Shown piece after piece: positions 1-7,750 of a stretch of DNA of 61,324 nucleotides. The position numbers and the translations under genes were made by a program. This stretch comes from Acidobacteriota bacterium. Its GTDB lineage: Bacteria; Acidobacteriota; Terriglobia; Terriglobales; Acidobacteriaceae. The notes beneath the pieces were generated by a model. The model searched no databases. It was given only the letters and a program-made list of their open reading frames with translations, and had not been told where the DNA came from. The stretch spans positions 131,280-192,603 of the forward strand of contig QIBA01000034.1 of assembly GCA_003225175.1 (NCBI GenBank), written 5' to 3'. How positions within the stretch are numbered: position 1 is the stretch's first letter; the number at the start of each line of letters is the position of its first letter.

Positions 1-75
1 TGAACACGCCGCGAGCGGTAGAAGGACCAGGACCGCGAACCATCGGGTTGAACGCACAATGAGTCGAGTTGCCAT
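1..75 (-). CDS. N-terminus of a lipoprotein, probably an RND efflux adaptor (partial)
   Basis: An ATG at 75 opens a frame that runs off the left edge after 25 codons. The visible residues are a short basic stretch, a hydrophobic core and the lipobox LAAC followed by Ser, so a signal-peptidase II lipoprotein is clear. The ATG lies 4 bp past the stop of the TolC-family gene on the same strand, so the two are probably co-transcribed. A lipidated membrane-fusion (AcrA/HlyD-type) adaptor is the usual partner in that position. This role is inferred only from the neighbour, because no adaptor domain is visible in the window. Confidence 0.6.
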   Translation of the reverse strand, partial: MATRLIVRSTRWFAVLVLLPLAACS

Positions 76-79
76 TAAA

Positions 80-1447
80 TTAGAAGACGCCCGTCAAGGT
101 CTGCAGATTAGCGATCGCCAATCGGTATCGAGCTTGGCCGTCATCATAATTGTTGCGGGCCGTAACTAACGAATTCTGCGCGTCAACAACTTCCAGCGCC
201 GTGGCTTCGCCGCCGCGATATCGCAGGTTCGTAAGTCGCACGCTCTCGGCAGCCAAGTCAGCAGATTGTTGCAGCACGTCGAGTTCGATTTTCGCGGCTT
301 CGGCTTCCGCATAGAAGGTCTTCAGATCGCCGAGGAGCTTGCGTTGCGCAGCCGATAACTCTATTTGCGCCTGCTCGCGCCGAAGTTCGCTTTGCTTCAC
401 CTTGCTGCGCGTAGCTCCCCAGTTCCAAATTGGAAGGTTTAGGGCTGCAATTGCCGAATACCCGAGATTGCGGATCGGACCTTCCGGCGTGAGCGTGTGC
501 ACGGCGAACTGCGGAGCATCGATTCCGTAGAAGTAGTCCAGCGATAGTGTGGGCAAGTATGCGGCTTGCGATACGCGCACTTCATATCCCGCCGCACGTA
601 GTGCCTGCATGGCTGAATAAAGCTGTGGATTCCTGCTCTTCGCTTGTTGCTCCACTTCTTGCATCGGGGGTAAGGGCGGGGGCAGACGCAAATCATCGAC
701 GGTTGAGTAATTCTGGTTAAAATCTGGGAAGACGAGCAGCGCCAGTTCGATGTGGCTGCGGTTCATTTCGAGTTCGGCTTCGCGAAGCGCGCGTTTAGCA
801 TCGTTGGCTTGTAGCTGGGCCTTGATTACGTCGGAATGGGCAACCTCGCCTCCCTGCTCCAGCTTTTGGCTTAGATCAAAGAAGCGCTGAGCTTCGTCGG
901 CTGCAAGTTGTGCATTAGCGTACTTGCGGCGGGCTACAATCTCGGCATAGTACGTCTTCACAACAGTTGCGACCAGCCCGCGCGTAGCGACTTCAGCGTT
1001 GGCTCGTGCTGCCGCCTCTGCAGCAGTAGTTCGACTGAGATCGGCAAATTGTCCAACACTCAATTGCTCGTGAGCATTCGCCTGACTGACATACTCATGA
1101 ACCGCGTTGTTGGCGATGTACCTGGGCGTGGAAGTACCGTTCCCCTGGGTATACAGATACTCATTGTTGTAGGTCACACTAGGCAGGAGCCCAGCGCGCG
1201 CCTGTACGTGCTCTTCGTGCGCAATTCCAGCCGCGGTCAGGGCGGTGCGATAAGTCGTGTCGAGGTTGCGCGCTCGCCGCAATGCATCCAGAAGCGTAAT
1301 CACGACAGGCGCATTCGAATCGATCGCGGCAGGCTGGCTCTGAACTACGGGTGGACTGCCGCTCTGCTGCGCACCAGCGCAGGCACAGAGTAGTGGGACT
1401 ATCGCACAAATGCCTGCTCTCAACTTCCACGAACGCTGCTCGATCAC
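80..1447 (-). CDS. TolC-family outer membrane efflux protein
   Basis: About 455 residues, the usual length for an outer-membrane factor that forms the exit duct of tripartite efflux pumps or type I secretion. After a hydrophobic leader (IVPLLCACAG, perhaps lipidated at a Cys) come two long alpha-helical halves rich in Ala, Gln, Glu and Arg, with the repeat-typical pieces YYAEIVARRKYANA and LTNLRYRGGEATALEVVDA, and the ending ANLQTLTGVF. Duplicated OEP domains are expected from this pattern. I chose the GTG at 1447 because a GGAGG sits just upstream; a TTG start at 1483 would add 12 residues. It is followed after 4 bp by a lipoprotein start, which suggests an efflux operon that continues outside the window. 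Confidence 0.85.
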   Translation of the reverse strand: MIEQRSWKLRAGICAIVPLLCACAGAQQSGSPPVVQSQPAAIDSNAPVVITLLDALRRARNLDTTYRTALTAAGIAHEEHVQARAGLLPSVTYNNEYLYTQGNGTSTPRYIANNAVHEYVSQANAHEQLSVGQFADLSRTTAAEAAARANAEVATRGLVATVVKTYYAEIVARRKYANAQLAADEAQRFFDLSQKLEQGGEVAHSDVIKAQLQANDAKRALREAELEMNRSHIELALLVFPDFNQNYSTVDDLRLPPPLPPMQEVEQQAKSRNPQLYSAMQALRAAGYEVRVSQAAYLPTLSLDYFYGIDAPQFAVHTLTPEGPIRNLGYSAIAALNLPIWNWGATRSKVKQSELRREQAQIELSAAQRKLLGDLKTFYAEAEAAKIELDVLQQSADLAAESVRLTNLRYRGGEATALEVVDAQNSLVTARNNYDDGQARYRLAIANLQTLTGVF

Positions 1448-1470
1448 GATTCCTCCAGGACGAAAATTAT

Positions 1471-1830
1471 GGCAGAGTCTCAAACGCTAACACGCGAGCA
1501 ACCGTATCTATCTTCGCCCGGTGACGCCGCCAAGTACAACCGGTTCAGTTCCGGAACCAAGAACACGTGTCTTCGCCCCGGGGGCCGTCGGCACCTTGAC
1601 GGTGATCTCATATTGGTCAGGATCCTTCCACTGGTACACGGCTATATCCCTCAGCTCCAGGTACATAGATGCGTTTGTGAGCTGAATCGAAAGCCATGCC
1701 ATCAGAATGGCCCGCTGTATCCCAGGCTGTATCTAGAACGACGAGCTTGGTCGGCTTGCGGCAAACGATAAATAGCCGATGATGGGATTGATCGAGGATC
1801 ATCAGCGAGTTCTCGCCACACACTGAACGC
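1471..1830 (-). pseudogene. Decayed C-terminal part of a YncE-like beta-propeller protein
   Basis: Minus-strand translation gives consecutive beta-propeller pieces in different frames: RLFIVCRKPTKLVVLDTA and HKRIYVPGAEGY (about 1640-1810), then DIAVYQWKDPDQYE and KVPTAPGAKT (about 1560-1665), then FLVPELNRLYLAASPGE (about 1510-1555), and possibly VARVLAFETLP ending at 1471. Joined, they read like the last blades of a YncE/NHL-type propeller. At least two frameshifts are needed, one near 1650 in a TATA run, and no start is visible. An intact gene of the same broad family follows at 1990 on the other strand, but this copy differs clearly from it, so it is not a recent duplicate. Confidence 0.65.
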
Positions 1831-1884
1831 GACTGGGCGCAACTCGCTGAGATCCGAACACACGATTATCAACAGATTTTCATC

Positions 1885-1913
1885 TTGACACCCTCTGGTT
1901 GTATTTTTGGAAT
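1885..1913 (+). promoter_or_regulatory. Candidate sigma-70 promoter for the beta-propeller gene
   Basis: TTGACA (1885-1890), a 17-bp spacer and TGGAAT (1908-1913), followed about 77 bp later by the gene start at 1990. The -35 box is perfect and the -10 box matches four of six positions. Predicted by eye only. Confidence 0.4.
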
Positions 1914-1989
1914 GAGCATGCCGCTGCTCGCTCCTCTGCCGTATAGTTTTGTTGGTCATCTACTGTGTCATTCTCAGCTGAGGGAGACT

Positions 1990-3033
1990 ATGCGATTTCG
2001 GATTAGAACCACCATGTTCCTGCTATTTGGCCTGGCGCTTTCCTGTGCATACGCGATGGCGCAAGCTTCTCAAGCCGGCGGATACCATCAAATTCACGAG
2101 TACAAACTGTCGGGCGATACGGGCTGGGATTACCTCACGATGGATGCGTCCTCGCGCCGGCTCTATATATCGCGCGGCACGCATGTGCAGGTTCTCAACA
2201 TTGATACAGGAACACTTGAAGGCGACATTCCCGATTTGAAAGGGGTGCACGGCATCGTCCTGGACAAAACCAATAAGCAGGGCTACATCAGCGACGGGCG
2301 CGATAACTCCGTGGTAGTGTTCGATCTGGATTCGCTGAAGTCGACCGGCAAGGTGCAAGCAGGCACTAATCCGGACGCGATTCTTTTTGATCCGGCAACG
2401 AAAAGAGTCTTCGCCTTCAATGGGCGCAGCAACAACGCAACCGTCATAGAAATCAAAGACAACAGTGTTGCGGGAACCATAGATCTAGGCGGCAAGCCGG
2501 AATTCGCAGTGTCAGACGGCAAAGGCAAAGTCTTCGCTAATTTAGAAGACAAGTCCGAGATGGTAGAGCTGGATGCAAAGGACCTCAAAGTCCTGAATCA
2601 CTGGTCGCTTAAGCCGTGCGACTCGCCCAGCGGGCTCGCAATCGACGCCGACCACGAACTGCTTTTCGCCTCATGCGATAACGAGATGATGGCCGTGCTC
2701 GACGGCAATAGCGGCAAAGTGGTAAAGACGGTTCCGATTGGGAAAGGCACGGACGCGGCGGCCTTCGACAAAGTACTTAAGCAAGCCTATAGCTCCAACG
2801 GTCAAAGCGGCAATATCACGATCGTGAAGGAAAATTCGCCAGCTTCCTTCGATGTTGCAGCCACTGTGCCCACCAGGCCGCGTGCACGCACAATGGCAAT
2901 TGACGAGAAGACACACAATCTCATCACGGTTACAGCCGATTTCGAGAAAGCTCCGGAAGCAGCGGCAGGACAACCAAGGCCGCGTGCAAAGATGGTGCCC
3001 GATTCCTTCGTAGTGCTGGTGTACGGCAAGTAG
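1990..3033 (+). CDS. Secreted YncE-like seven-bladed beta-propeller protein
   Basis: 347 residues with an N-terminal signal peptide (FLLFGLALSCAYAMAQA). The rest consists of about seven repeats of 40-45 residues with the pattern ...RLYISRG...VQVLNIDTG and ...NSVVVFDLDS, typical of YncE/YVTN beta-propellers. Such proteins are periplasmic or secreted and usually bind partners or ligands; no enzymatic residues can be assigned. The ATG at 1990 is preceded by GAGGGAGA and fits the signal peptide; the frame is open further upstream to 1885 without a good start. A strong hairpin terminator follows at 3062. Confidence 0.85.
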   Translation: MRFRIRTTMFLLFGLALSCAYAMAQASQAGGYHQIHEYKLSGDTGWDYLTMDASSRRLYISRGTHVQVLNIDTGTLEGDIPDLKGVHGIVLDKTNKQGYISDGRDNSVVVFDLDSLKSTGKVQAGTNPDAILFDPATKRVFAFNGRSNNATVIEIKDNSVAGTIDLGGKPEFAVSDGKGKVFANLEDKSEMVELDAKDLKVLNHWSLKPCDSPSGLAIDADHELLFASCDNEMMAVLDGNSGKVVKTVPIGKGTDAAAFDKVLKQAYSSNGQSGNITIVKENSPASFDVAATVPTRPRARTMAIDEKTHNLITVTADFEKAPEAAAGQPRPRAKMVPDSFVVLVYGK

Positions 3034-3061
3034 GATAGAAACTCTAGCCCCATTCCTGCTC

Positions 3062-3090
3062 AGCCCCGCTTATAGCGGGGCTTTCGTTTT
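3062..3090 (+). terminator. Rho-independent terminator after the beta-propeller gene
   Basis: Perfect 9-bp stem AGCCCCGCT / AGCGGGGCT (3062-3070 and 3074-3082) with a 3-nt loop, followed by TTCGTTTT. It lies 28 bp after the stop codon. Confidence 0.85.
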
Positions 3091-3182
3091 GATCTCCTAC
3101 CACCAAGCATGACAGGTGAAATAGCTTGTGGTAGAACCAAATGTTTGCCCACGCACATGAAAATCCCACCATCAGGACCCCA

Positions 3183-4100
3183 ATGTTAAGAGCAGCCTTT
3201 ATTGCTCTTTCTGAAAATCGTTCCCTGCGGCATTGGGCGGAAAGTTCTTCGATTGGGCACCGCGTTTCCGGACGTTTTGTAGCCGGTACGACGATCGAAG
3301 AAGCGTTAAAAGCCACGCAGGAGACAAATGCTCACGGCATGAGCGTGAGCCTCGATAACCTCGGCGAGAACGTCACCAATCCGGATGAGGCTCGACAAAG
3401 CGCGCAGCTTTATCACGAACTGCTCGACCGCATTGACGAACGACGGCTCAATGCAAATGTCAGTCTGAAGCTCACACACATGGGCTTCGATGTCGATCGG
3501 CAGCTTGCCGTTGGCATCGTGCAGCGCCTGGTACAACATGCGCGTGAGAAGCGCAATTTTGTTCGTGTAGACATGGAGGGGTCTCCCTACACGCAGCGCA
3601 CACTGGATTTAGTCCAGCAGATTCATGCCCAAAATGGAAATCGCGGAGCCCTGGGAGCTGTGATCCAGGCTTATCTTCGTCGCAGCGAATCCGACGTTCA
3701 GAGCCTGATCTCGCAGGGTATTCGGATTCGACTCTGCAAAGGCGCCTACAAGGAGCCCCCGGAGATTGCCTTCCCCGAAAAGTCTGACGTCGACGCGAAT
3801 TACGTCAAACTCATGAAACTGCTGTTGAAGAGTGGGATCTATCAGGGCATTGCCACGCACGATGAAAAAATGATCAAGGCGACGATCGCCTTCGCGCAAG
3901 CAGAGACAGTCCCCGCGACAGCGTTCGAATTCCAGATGCTTTATGGAATACGTCGCGATTTACAACGTGAGCTGGTCAAGCAGGGCTGGCGCATGCGCGT
4001 CTACATCCCATTCGGAACGGAGTGGTACCCATACTTCATGCGACGTCTTGCGGAACGTCCCGCCAATGCGCTGTTTGTAGCGAGGAACCTGCTGCGGTAA
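3183..4100 (+). CDS. Proline dehydrogenase (PRODH)
   Basis: 305 residues, the size of monofunctional bacterial PRODH. It catalyses FAD-dependent oxidation of proline to pyrroline-5-carboxylate, feeding electrons to the quinone pool. Family features seen in order: VSLDNLGENVT near the N-terminus, NANVSLKLTHMGFD, FVRVDMEGSPYT (barrel strand with substrate and flavin contacts), RIRLCKGAYKEP, GIATHDEKMI, and the C-terminal FEFQMLYGIRRDL...MRVYIPFGTEWYPYFMRRLAERPAN. I chose the ATG at 3183 because AGGA lies 5 nt upstream; an ATG at 3141 would add 14 residues. No pyrroline-5-carboxylate dehydrogenase lies nearby, so the second step must be encoded elsewhere. Confidence 0.93.
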   Translation: MLRAAFIALSENRSLRHWAESSSIGHRVSGRFVAGTTIEEALKATQETNAHGMSVSLDNLGENVTNPDEARQSAQLYHELLDRIDERRLNANVSLKLTHMGFDVDRQLAVGIVQRLVQHAREKRNFVRVDMEGSPYTQRTLDLVQQIHAQNGNRGALGAVIQAYLRRSESDVQSLISQGIRIRLCKGAYKEPPEIAFPEKSDVDANYVKLMKLLLKSGIYQGIATHDEKMIKATIAFAQAETVPATAFEFQMLYGIRRDLQRELVKQGWRMRVYIPFGTEWYPYFMRRLAERPANALFVARNLLR

Positions 4101-4246
4101 AGGCAGCGTAAAGGCAGCAATTAGCAATTAGCGATTAGCAAAAACAAAAACGCCGGGGCTATGTCACCCGGCGTTTGCTTTTGTTCTTAGCTTATTGCTA
4201 ATTGCTAATCGCTAATTGCTGCCTTTACGCTAATCGCTGCCTTTTT
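4099..4246. repeat. Composite palindrome and bidirectional terminator between convergent genes
   Basis: An inner 10-bp perfect stem AAACGCCGGG / CCCGGCGTTT (4148-4157, 4167-4176), flanked by A-rich and T-rich tracts, is a good terminator in both directions. Outside it, two arms of about 40 bp carry imperfect inverted copies of short words: AAGGCAGCG, GCAATTAGC and GCGATTAGC on the left, and their complements on the right up to about 4246. It separates convergent proline dehydrogenase and DUF3106 genes. Confidence 0.8.
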
Positions 4247-4254
4247 GCTGCCCT

Positions 4255-4854
4255 TTACCTCGGCCCGCCCGCGTTGCTGTCTTCGGGATTGAATCCTGAA
4301 TCGAGTAATCCCTTGAGGGTTGCACGCTCCTGATCGTTGAACGTCGAGCGGAAGCGATCGGAGTTCATCGTCTGCTCCTGCTGATCAGGTGGCATCTGCC
4401 GCAGCCCAAGCCATGCGCGCCGCACCGTGCGACGACGATCGTCGGGAAGCTGTCGCAATTGCTGCAGCGAATTCCGCAGCAGATCCTGACGCTCCTGCGG
4501 TAAAGCCTCAAAGATCTGCATGCGTTTTACGGTGCGCTTCTGCTGCTCAGGAGGCAGGTTATTGAACTGATTCAGCCTTTGCTGCAGGTGCTGCTGCTGT
4601 TGCGGATTGAGCTGCTTGAATTCCGGATCGTTCGATAGTTCCTTCTGCCGCTGCTCCGGCGAGAGATTCAAATGCTCGCTGAGCCACTTTCCCGGTCTGG
4701 GAGCATTATTCTGAACTCGGCCCGCAGGCATGCGCTCCCGATCATGCTCATTGCGAGCGCGATTCTGATTTGATTTCTGCGGCGCCGCGATCCCCGGCAG
4801 GCAAAGAGCGCCAGCCAGCAACACGACTGTAGCGGATTGGCGCAGAAATTTCAT
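4255..4854 (-). CDS. DUF3106-containing secreted protein
   Basis: 199 residues with a signal peptide (SATVVLLAGALCLPGIAA). The body is highly charged and Gln-rich with tandem short helices of the type LSPEQRQ..., LPPEQQKRTVKRMQIFEALP, LPDDRRRTVRRAWLGLRQMP, a DUF3106 pattern of repeated (L/M)P.(E/D)(Q/R)(R/Q) turns. The family has no established function; the related fold in periplasmic metal or stress sensors makes a periplasmic sensing role possible, but that is inference. It is the third gene of a same-strand run after the sigma factor (6203-5415) and anti-sigma factor (5385-4891), with a 36-bp gap, so it is probably a target or modulator of that signalling unit. Confidence 0.8.
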   Translation of the reverse strand: MKFLRQSATVVLLAGALCLPGIAAPQKSNQNRARNEHDRERMPAGRVQNNAPRPGKWLSEHLNLSPEQRQKELSNDPEFKQLNPQQQQHLQQRLNQFNNLPPEQQKRTVKRMQIFEALPQERQDLLRNSLQQLRQLPDDRRRTVRRAWLGLRQMPPDQQEQTMNSDRFRSTFNDQERATLKGLLDSGFNPEDSNAGGPR

Positions 4855-4890
4855 TTTGGAATTCCGTCTGTATTCTTCTGCCCGATGTTC

Positions 4891-5385
4891 TTACTCGCTG
4901 ATCGGAGCCTGCGAGTTGTCGTTCGAGCTATCCTCATCCAGGTCCTGAAGCTCGCTCAGAATCTGCTGATTCTTATCAAGCGCCTGCAAATCTACAACCG
5001 GGCAAGCCGCCTGCACAACTGGATGTTTTCGACCGCCCAAACCGGGGAATTCGACATACACGCCCACCGCCATCACCAGCGCAAAGACGCTAGCCGCAAC
5101 CGGCTTCCAGCTCAGATGATGAACACCAACCTTCTCCAGCCATTGCGCAATGAGTCCCTGCGGTTGCTGCTTCAGCTCGCGGAGACGTGCCTGGAGCCGC
5201 ACGTCAAAGTATGGCGACGGCTCAGGCGCTGTCCACGTATCGAGCACATTCATAGTGGAACGCAGGCTCTCAAATTCACGTTCACAGGCGGCACATGCGG
5301 ACATGTGCGCCTTTACGCTCTCACCCGGAGCCGCCCCTGAAAGCGCAGCCTCGAAGATTTCGTCTTTTAACTCTGTGCACAACAT
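4891..5385 (-). CDS. Zinc-finger anti-sigma factor
   Basis: 164 residues. The N-terminus holds a compact anti-sigma zinc-binding motif His27-x3-Cys31-x2-Cys34 (HMSACAAC). A single hydrophobic segment at about residues 94-114 (PVAASVFALVMAVGVYVEF) is a likely inner-membrane anchor, leaving a short acidic C-terminal tail outside. It starts 30 bp after the stop of the ECF sigma gene on the same strand, the standard arrangement for a cognate anti-sigma that holds its sigma factor inactive until an envelope or redox signal releases it. The signal cannot be told from sequence. Confidence 0.85.
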   Translation of the reverse strand: MLCTELKDEIFEAALSGAAPGESVKAHMSACAACEREFESLRSTMNVLDTWTAPEPSPYFDVRLQARLRELKQQPQGLIAQWLEKVGVHHLSWKPVAASVFALVMAVGVYVEFPGLGGRKHPVVQAACPVVDLQALDKNQQILSELQDLDEDSSNDNSQAPISE

Positions 5386-5414
5386 GATTGCAGCCTTTCC
5401 CGGAAGTAAAACAT

Positions 5415-6203
5415 TTACACAAACTCTTTCAACCGCTCGCGCAGCGTCTCATAAGCGCGGAACAGCAGCGACTTCGTCGCCGACTCGCTCAACTTCAGAA
5501 CTTTGCCGATCTCCTTGTAATCGAGTCCCTGGTACTTATGCATCAGGACGGCCACCCGCTGCCGCTCCGGCAATGCCATCACATGCTTGCGGATCGCCGC
5601 CATGCGTTCTTCGCGAAGGATGTCCGCCTCAATCGTCGGCTTGGCGTCCGCCACGTCCGGTGTAGTTCCCGTTTCAAGATCAGGCTCGTCCAAGTTCACT
5701 GTCGGGGCCGTACGCTCAGACCGCGTATCCCGAGCATGATTCACCGCCAGGTTCGTCGCGATCCGGTACAGCCAGGTACTGAACTTCGCCTCAGCTTGAT
5801 ACGAGCTGCGCGACCGATACACCCTCAGGAAGACTTCCTGCGCCAACTCCTCGGCGATCGCTTGATTGTGCGTCATCCGATACATAAAACTAATGATCGG
5901 ACGACGAAACTTCTCTACCAGATATCCAAATGCCGAGTCGTCGCCAGTCCCGGCGAGCAGCATGACTTCAGCGTCCGACATCTCGCTCAGTGGACGAGAA
6001 GCAGCCCCCGTAGCAACATGACTTGGCCCACCATTCGAGCCAGAAACGGTGCCGGCAACGCCTCGATACCCCTCCGGATTGAGAGCTATCGTACCCACAC
6101 CCCTTTTAACCCTTTCAGGCGACGAAAGTTGCGTTGGATCAGAGGAAGGTAAACCACTGGATTCACGTGACTTAGGACGGATTGGCTCGTCCGAAAACGG
6201 CAT
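5415..6203 (-). CDS. ECF-type RNA polymerase sigma factor
   Basis: 262 residues. Region 2 is clear: FGYLVEKFRRPIISFMYRMT, ELAQEVFLRVYRSRSSY, then FSTWLYRIATNLAVNHARD. Region 4 follows: LPERQRVAVLMHKYQGLDY and EIGKVLKLSESATKSLLFRA. No region 1 or 3 is present, so it is an extracytoplasmic-function sigma factor. The first 74 residues are Pro/Ser/Gly-rich and not part of the fold; an internal ATG at 5981 (MSDAEVMLL) could be the true start, though a GAGG lies about 11 nt before the upstream ATG. First gene of the sigma/anti-sigma/DUF3106 run. Confidence 0.9.
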   Translation of the reverse strand: MPFSDEPIRPKSRESSGLPSSDPTQLSSPERVKRGVGTIALNPEGYRGVAGTVSGSNGGPSHVATGAASRPLSEMSDAEVMLLAGTGDDSAFGYLVEKFRRPIISFMYRMTHNQAIAEELAQEVFLRVYRSRSSYQAEAKFSTWLYRIATNLAVNHARDTRSERTAPTVNLDEPDLETGTTPDVADAKPTIEADILREERMAAIRKHVMALPERQRVAVLMHKYQGLDYKEIGKVLKLSESATKSLLFRAYETLRERLKEFV

Positions 6204-6293
6204 GGTAAGAGAGCACCTCAGCGAGGCTCAGCCAAATTAGACGCATATCCCCGACGCGAGGGCAGCTAATTGTAACGCTTTGTGAACCCGGCC

Positions 6294-6320
6294 GCAGTAC
6301 CGCCCGCCGGCGGTAGCTGC
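6294..6320 (-). terminator. GC-rich hairpin between tag and the sigma gene
   Basis: GCAG-T-ACCGCC, loop CGCC, GGCGGT-AG-CTGC forms a strong stem in the 197-bp gap between tag and the downstream sigma gene. There is no T-run on the minus strand, so termination is only a possibility. Confidence 0.4.
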
Positions 6321-6400
6321 GGGTGAATCCAGACGGCTGAGGCGTGTGCGTTGAGCGCCCAGCAGCTGCCGTCGCCACTTCTGATCTCACCCGGTCGCCT

Positions 6401-6961
6401 TCAGAGTTGCTTTCGACGAAAGCATCTCGCGCTGTGATCATTCACAATCCCCACAGCTTGCATGAACGCGTAGCAGATCGTAGAACCCACAAACCCAAAC
6501 CCACGCTTGCGCAGCTCTTTACTCATGCGATCAGAATCCTCCGTGCGCGCCGGGAGATCCCCCATAGCCTGCGGCGCTCTAGCGCGCTTCTGCGGCGCAA
6601 ACTGCCAGATATATCGATCGAAGCTCCCAAACTCCTTCTGCACCGCCAGAACCACTTGAGCGTTCTGAATGACCGAAGCAATCTTCATGCGATTACGCAC
6701 AATTCCCGAATCGGCCATCAGCGCTGTGACTTTCTTCGCCGTGTACCGCGCCACTGTTTCCGGTCGAAACCCCTCAAAGGCCCGAAGATAGTTCTCCCGC
6801 TTCCTCAGAATGGTCTCCCAACTGAGGCCCGCTTGTGCTCCCTCCAGACACAAAAACTCAAACAAGCGAGCGTCATCGTGCAAAGGCACACCCCATTCCA
6901 AGTCGTGATACCGAATCATCAACTCACTCTTAGCCCAACCACACCGTGTCAGTTCTGTCAT
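6401..6961 (-). CDS. tag: DNA-3-methyladenine glycosylase I
   Basis: About 186 residues from the ATG at 6961, matching the family length. The enzyme excises 3-methyladenine from alkylated DNA, starting base-excision repair in the cytoplasm. Visible landmarks: RCGWAKS at the N-terminus (zinc-ligand Cys), MIRYHDLEWGVPLHDD (zinc-ligand His), FLCLEGAQAGLSWETIL (catalytic-pocket Glu and Trp), and C-terminal FVGSTICYAFMQAVGIVNDH followed by the last His/Cys zinc pair. The frame stays open upstream to an ATG at 7030, adding a Lys/Thr tract made of a tandem repeat; I regard that as unlikely to be part of the fold. No strong ribosome binding site marks either start. Confidence 0.92.
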   Translation of the reverse strand: MTELTRCGWAKSELMIRYHDLEWGVPLHDDARLFEFLCLEGAQAGLSWETILRKRENYLRAFEGFRPETVARYTAKKVTALMADSGIVRNRMKIASVIQNAQVVLAVQKEFGSFDRYIWQFAPQKRARAPQAMGDLPARTEDSDRMSKELRKRGFGFVGSTICYAFMQAVGIVNDHSARCFRRKQL

Positions 6962-7056
6962 TTTCTTGCTAGTGATCTTTGTCTTCTTGCTAGTGATCTT
7001 TGTCCTTTTCTTGGTGATGATCGTGTTCATCCTGCTTCGTGGTGATGATCGTGTTC
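6961..7056. repeat. Two tandem duplications at the 5' end of tag
   Basis: On the plus strand CTTGCTAGTGATCTTTGTC occurs twice in a row (about 6964-7004), and GTGGTGATGATCGTGTTCAT is present in two near-identical units (about 7012-7056). The second duplication copies the candidate translation start of tag: the outer copy opens a different frame that stops after about 22 codons. Confidence 0.8.
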
Positions 7057-7171
7057 ATCCTGCCCTCGCTATTCAGCTTCGCAGCCATCTGACATACTGT
7101 CTCGGGCGTGCCGAGGGATCTGATATTTCTCTCATTCACCCAACGGCTACCCCAGCCGGTACTGTTCCCTT

Positions 7172-7197
7172 CGCCTATTGCCTATCGCCTATCGCCG
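7172..7197. repeat. Tandem short words upstream of tRNA-Val
   Basis: CGCCTATTGCCTATCGCCTA and onward is a run of three 8-bp units (GCCTATTG, CCTATCG, CCTATCG). It resembles in style the ATTAGC words at 4099-4246. Non-coding. Confidence 0.6.
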
Positions 7198-7226
7198 CCT
7201 TTATCCTGATCCTACCGCGATCTTTC

Positions 7227-7301
7227 GGGCGCTTAACTCAGCGGTAGAGTGCCATCTTCACACGGTGGAAGTCATAGGTTCGAATCCTATAGCGCCCACC
7301 A
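7227..7301 (+). tRNA. tRNA-Val (CAC anticodon)
   Basis: Full cloverleaf: acceptor GGGCGCT / AGCGCCC (7227-7233, 7291-7297), D-arm ACTC...GAGT, anticodon stem CCATC / GGTGG with loop TTCACAC (anticodon CAC, reads GUG), T-arm ATAGG-TTCGAAT-CCTAT, discriminator A and an encoded CCA end at 7299-7301. Confidence 0.95.
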
Positions 7302-7342
7302 TTTCTCTTTCTTGCAGCTTATCTAGCCTTTGTATCGCTGGA

Positions 7343-7513
7343 ATGCTTTGCGAATATTGCATCCTGTCGGCCTCTCCCCTAAGTGACGGGATCGTATCGG
7401 GTAACAGCGTGGTGTGTCCCCTTCACGCGTGGAAGCTCGATTTGGAAGACGGCAGAGTACAACGTCCCGCTGAAGCAAGGGCTCCCGGTGGACATGGAGT
7501 CCACGCATCCTAA
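7343..7513 (+). pseudogene. Fragment of a Rieske [2Fe-2S] protein (NirD-like)
   Basis: One plus-strand frame reads [20 protein letters not shown] and then [15 protein letters not shown], matching the second cluster-binding loop (Cys-Pro-Leu-His, Cys codon 7415, His codon 7424) and following strand of NirD-type Rieske ferredoxins. The first Cys-x-His loop is not intact (only ...[13 protein letters not shown]), no N-terminal domain is present, and the frame drifts to PGGHGVHAS and a stop at 7513. It begins about 40 bp after tRNA-Val. I regard it as a dead remnant; a chance match is less likely given the run of conserved positions. Confidence 0.5.
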
Positions 7514-7750
7514 GATGGGCTTCCTGGTGCAGGAAGCCGCCCAGCGGAGTGGCATGCTGCTGATGCAGAAACAGAGAATTGCTGGAGATGATACGAATCT
7601 CGGTCCCGTCAGCGATCGATAGCAGGTCTGATTTGAATCTGGACCTTGTCTCACTCTTGTTTTCGTGATAGCAGAGTAAGAGTGAGGCTTGAAAATGGAA
7701 CTCGTTGGGAATGGCTCGGAGGCGCAGAGCGATACCAGGCCGGCAGCGGA

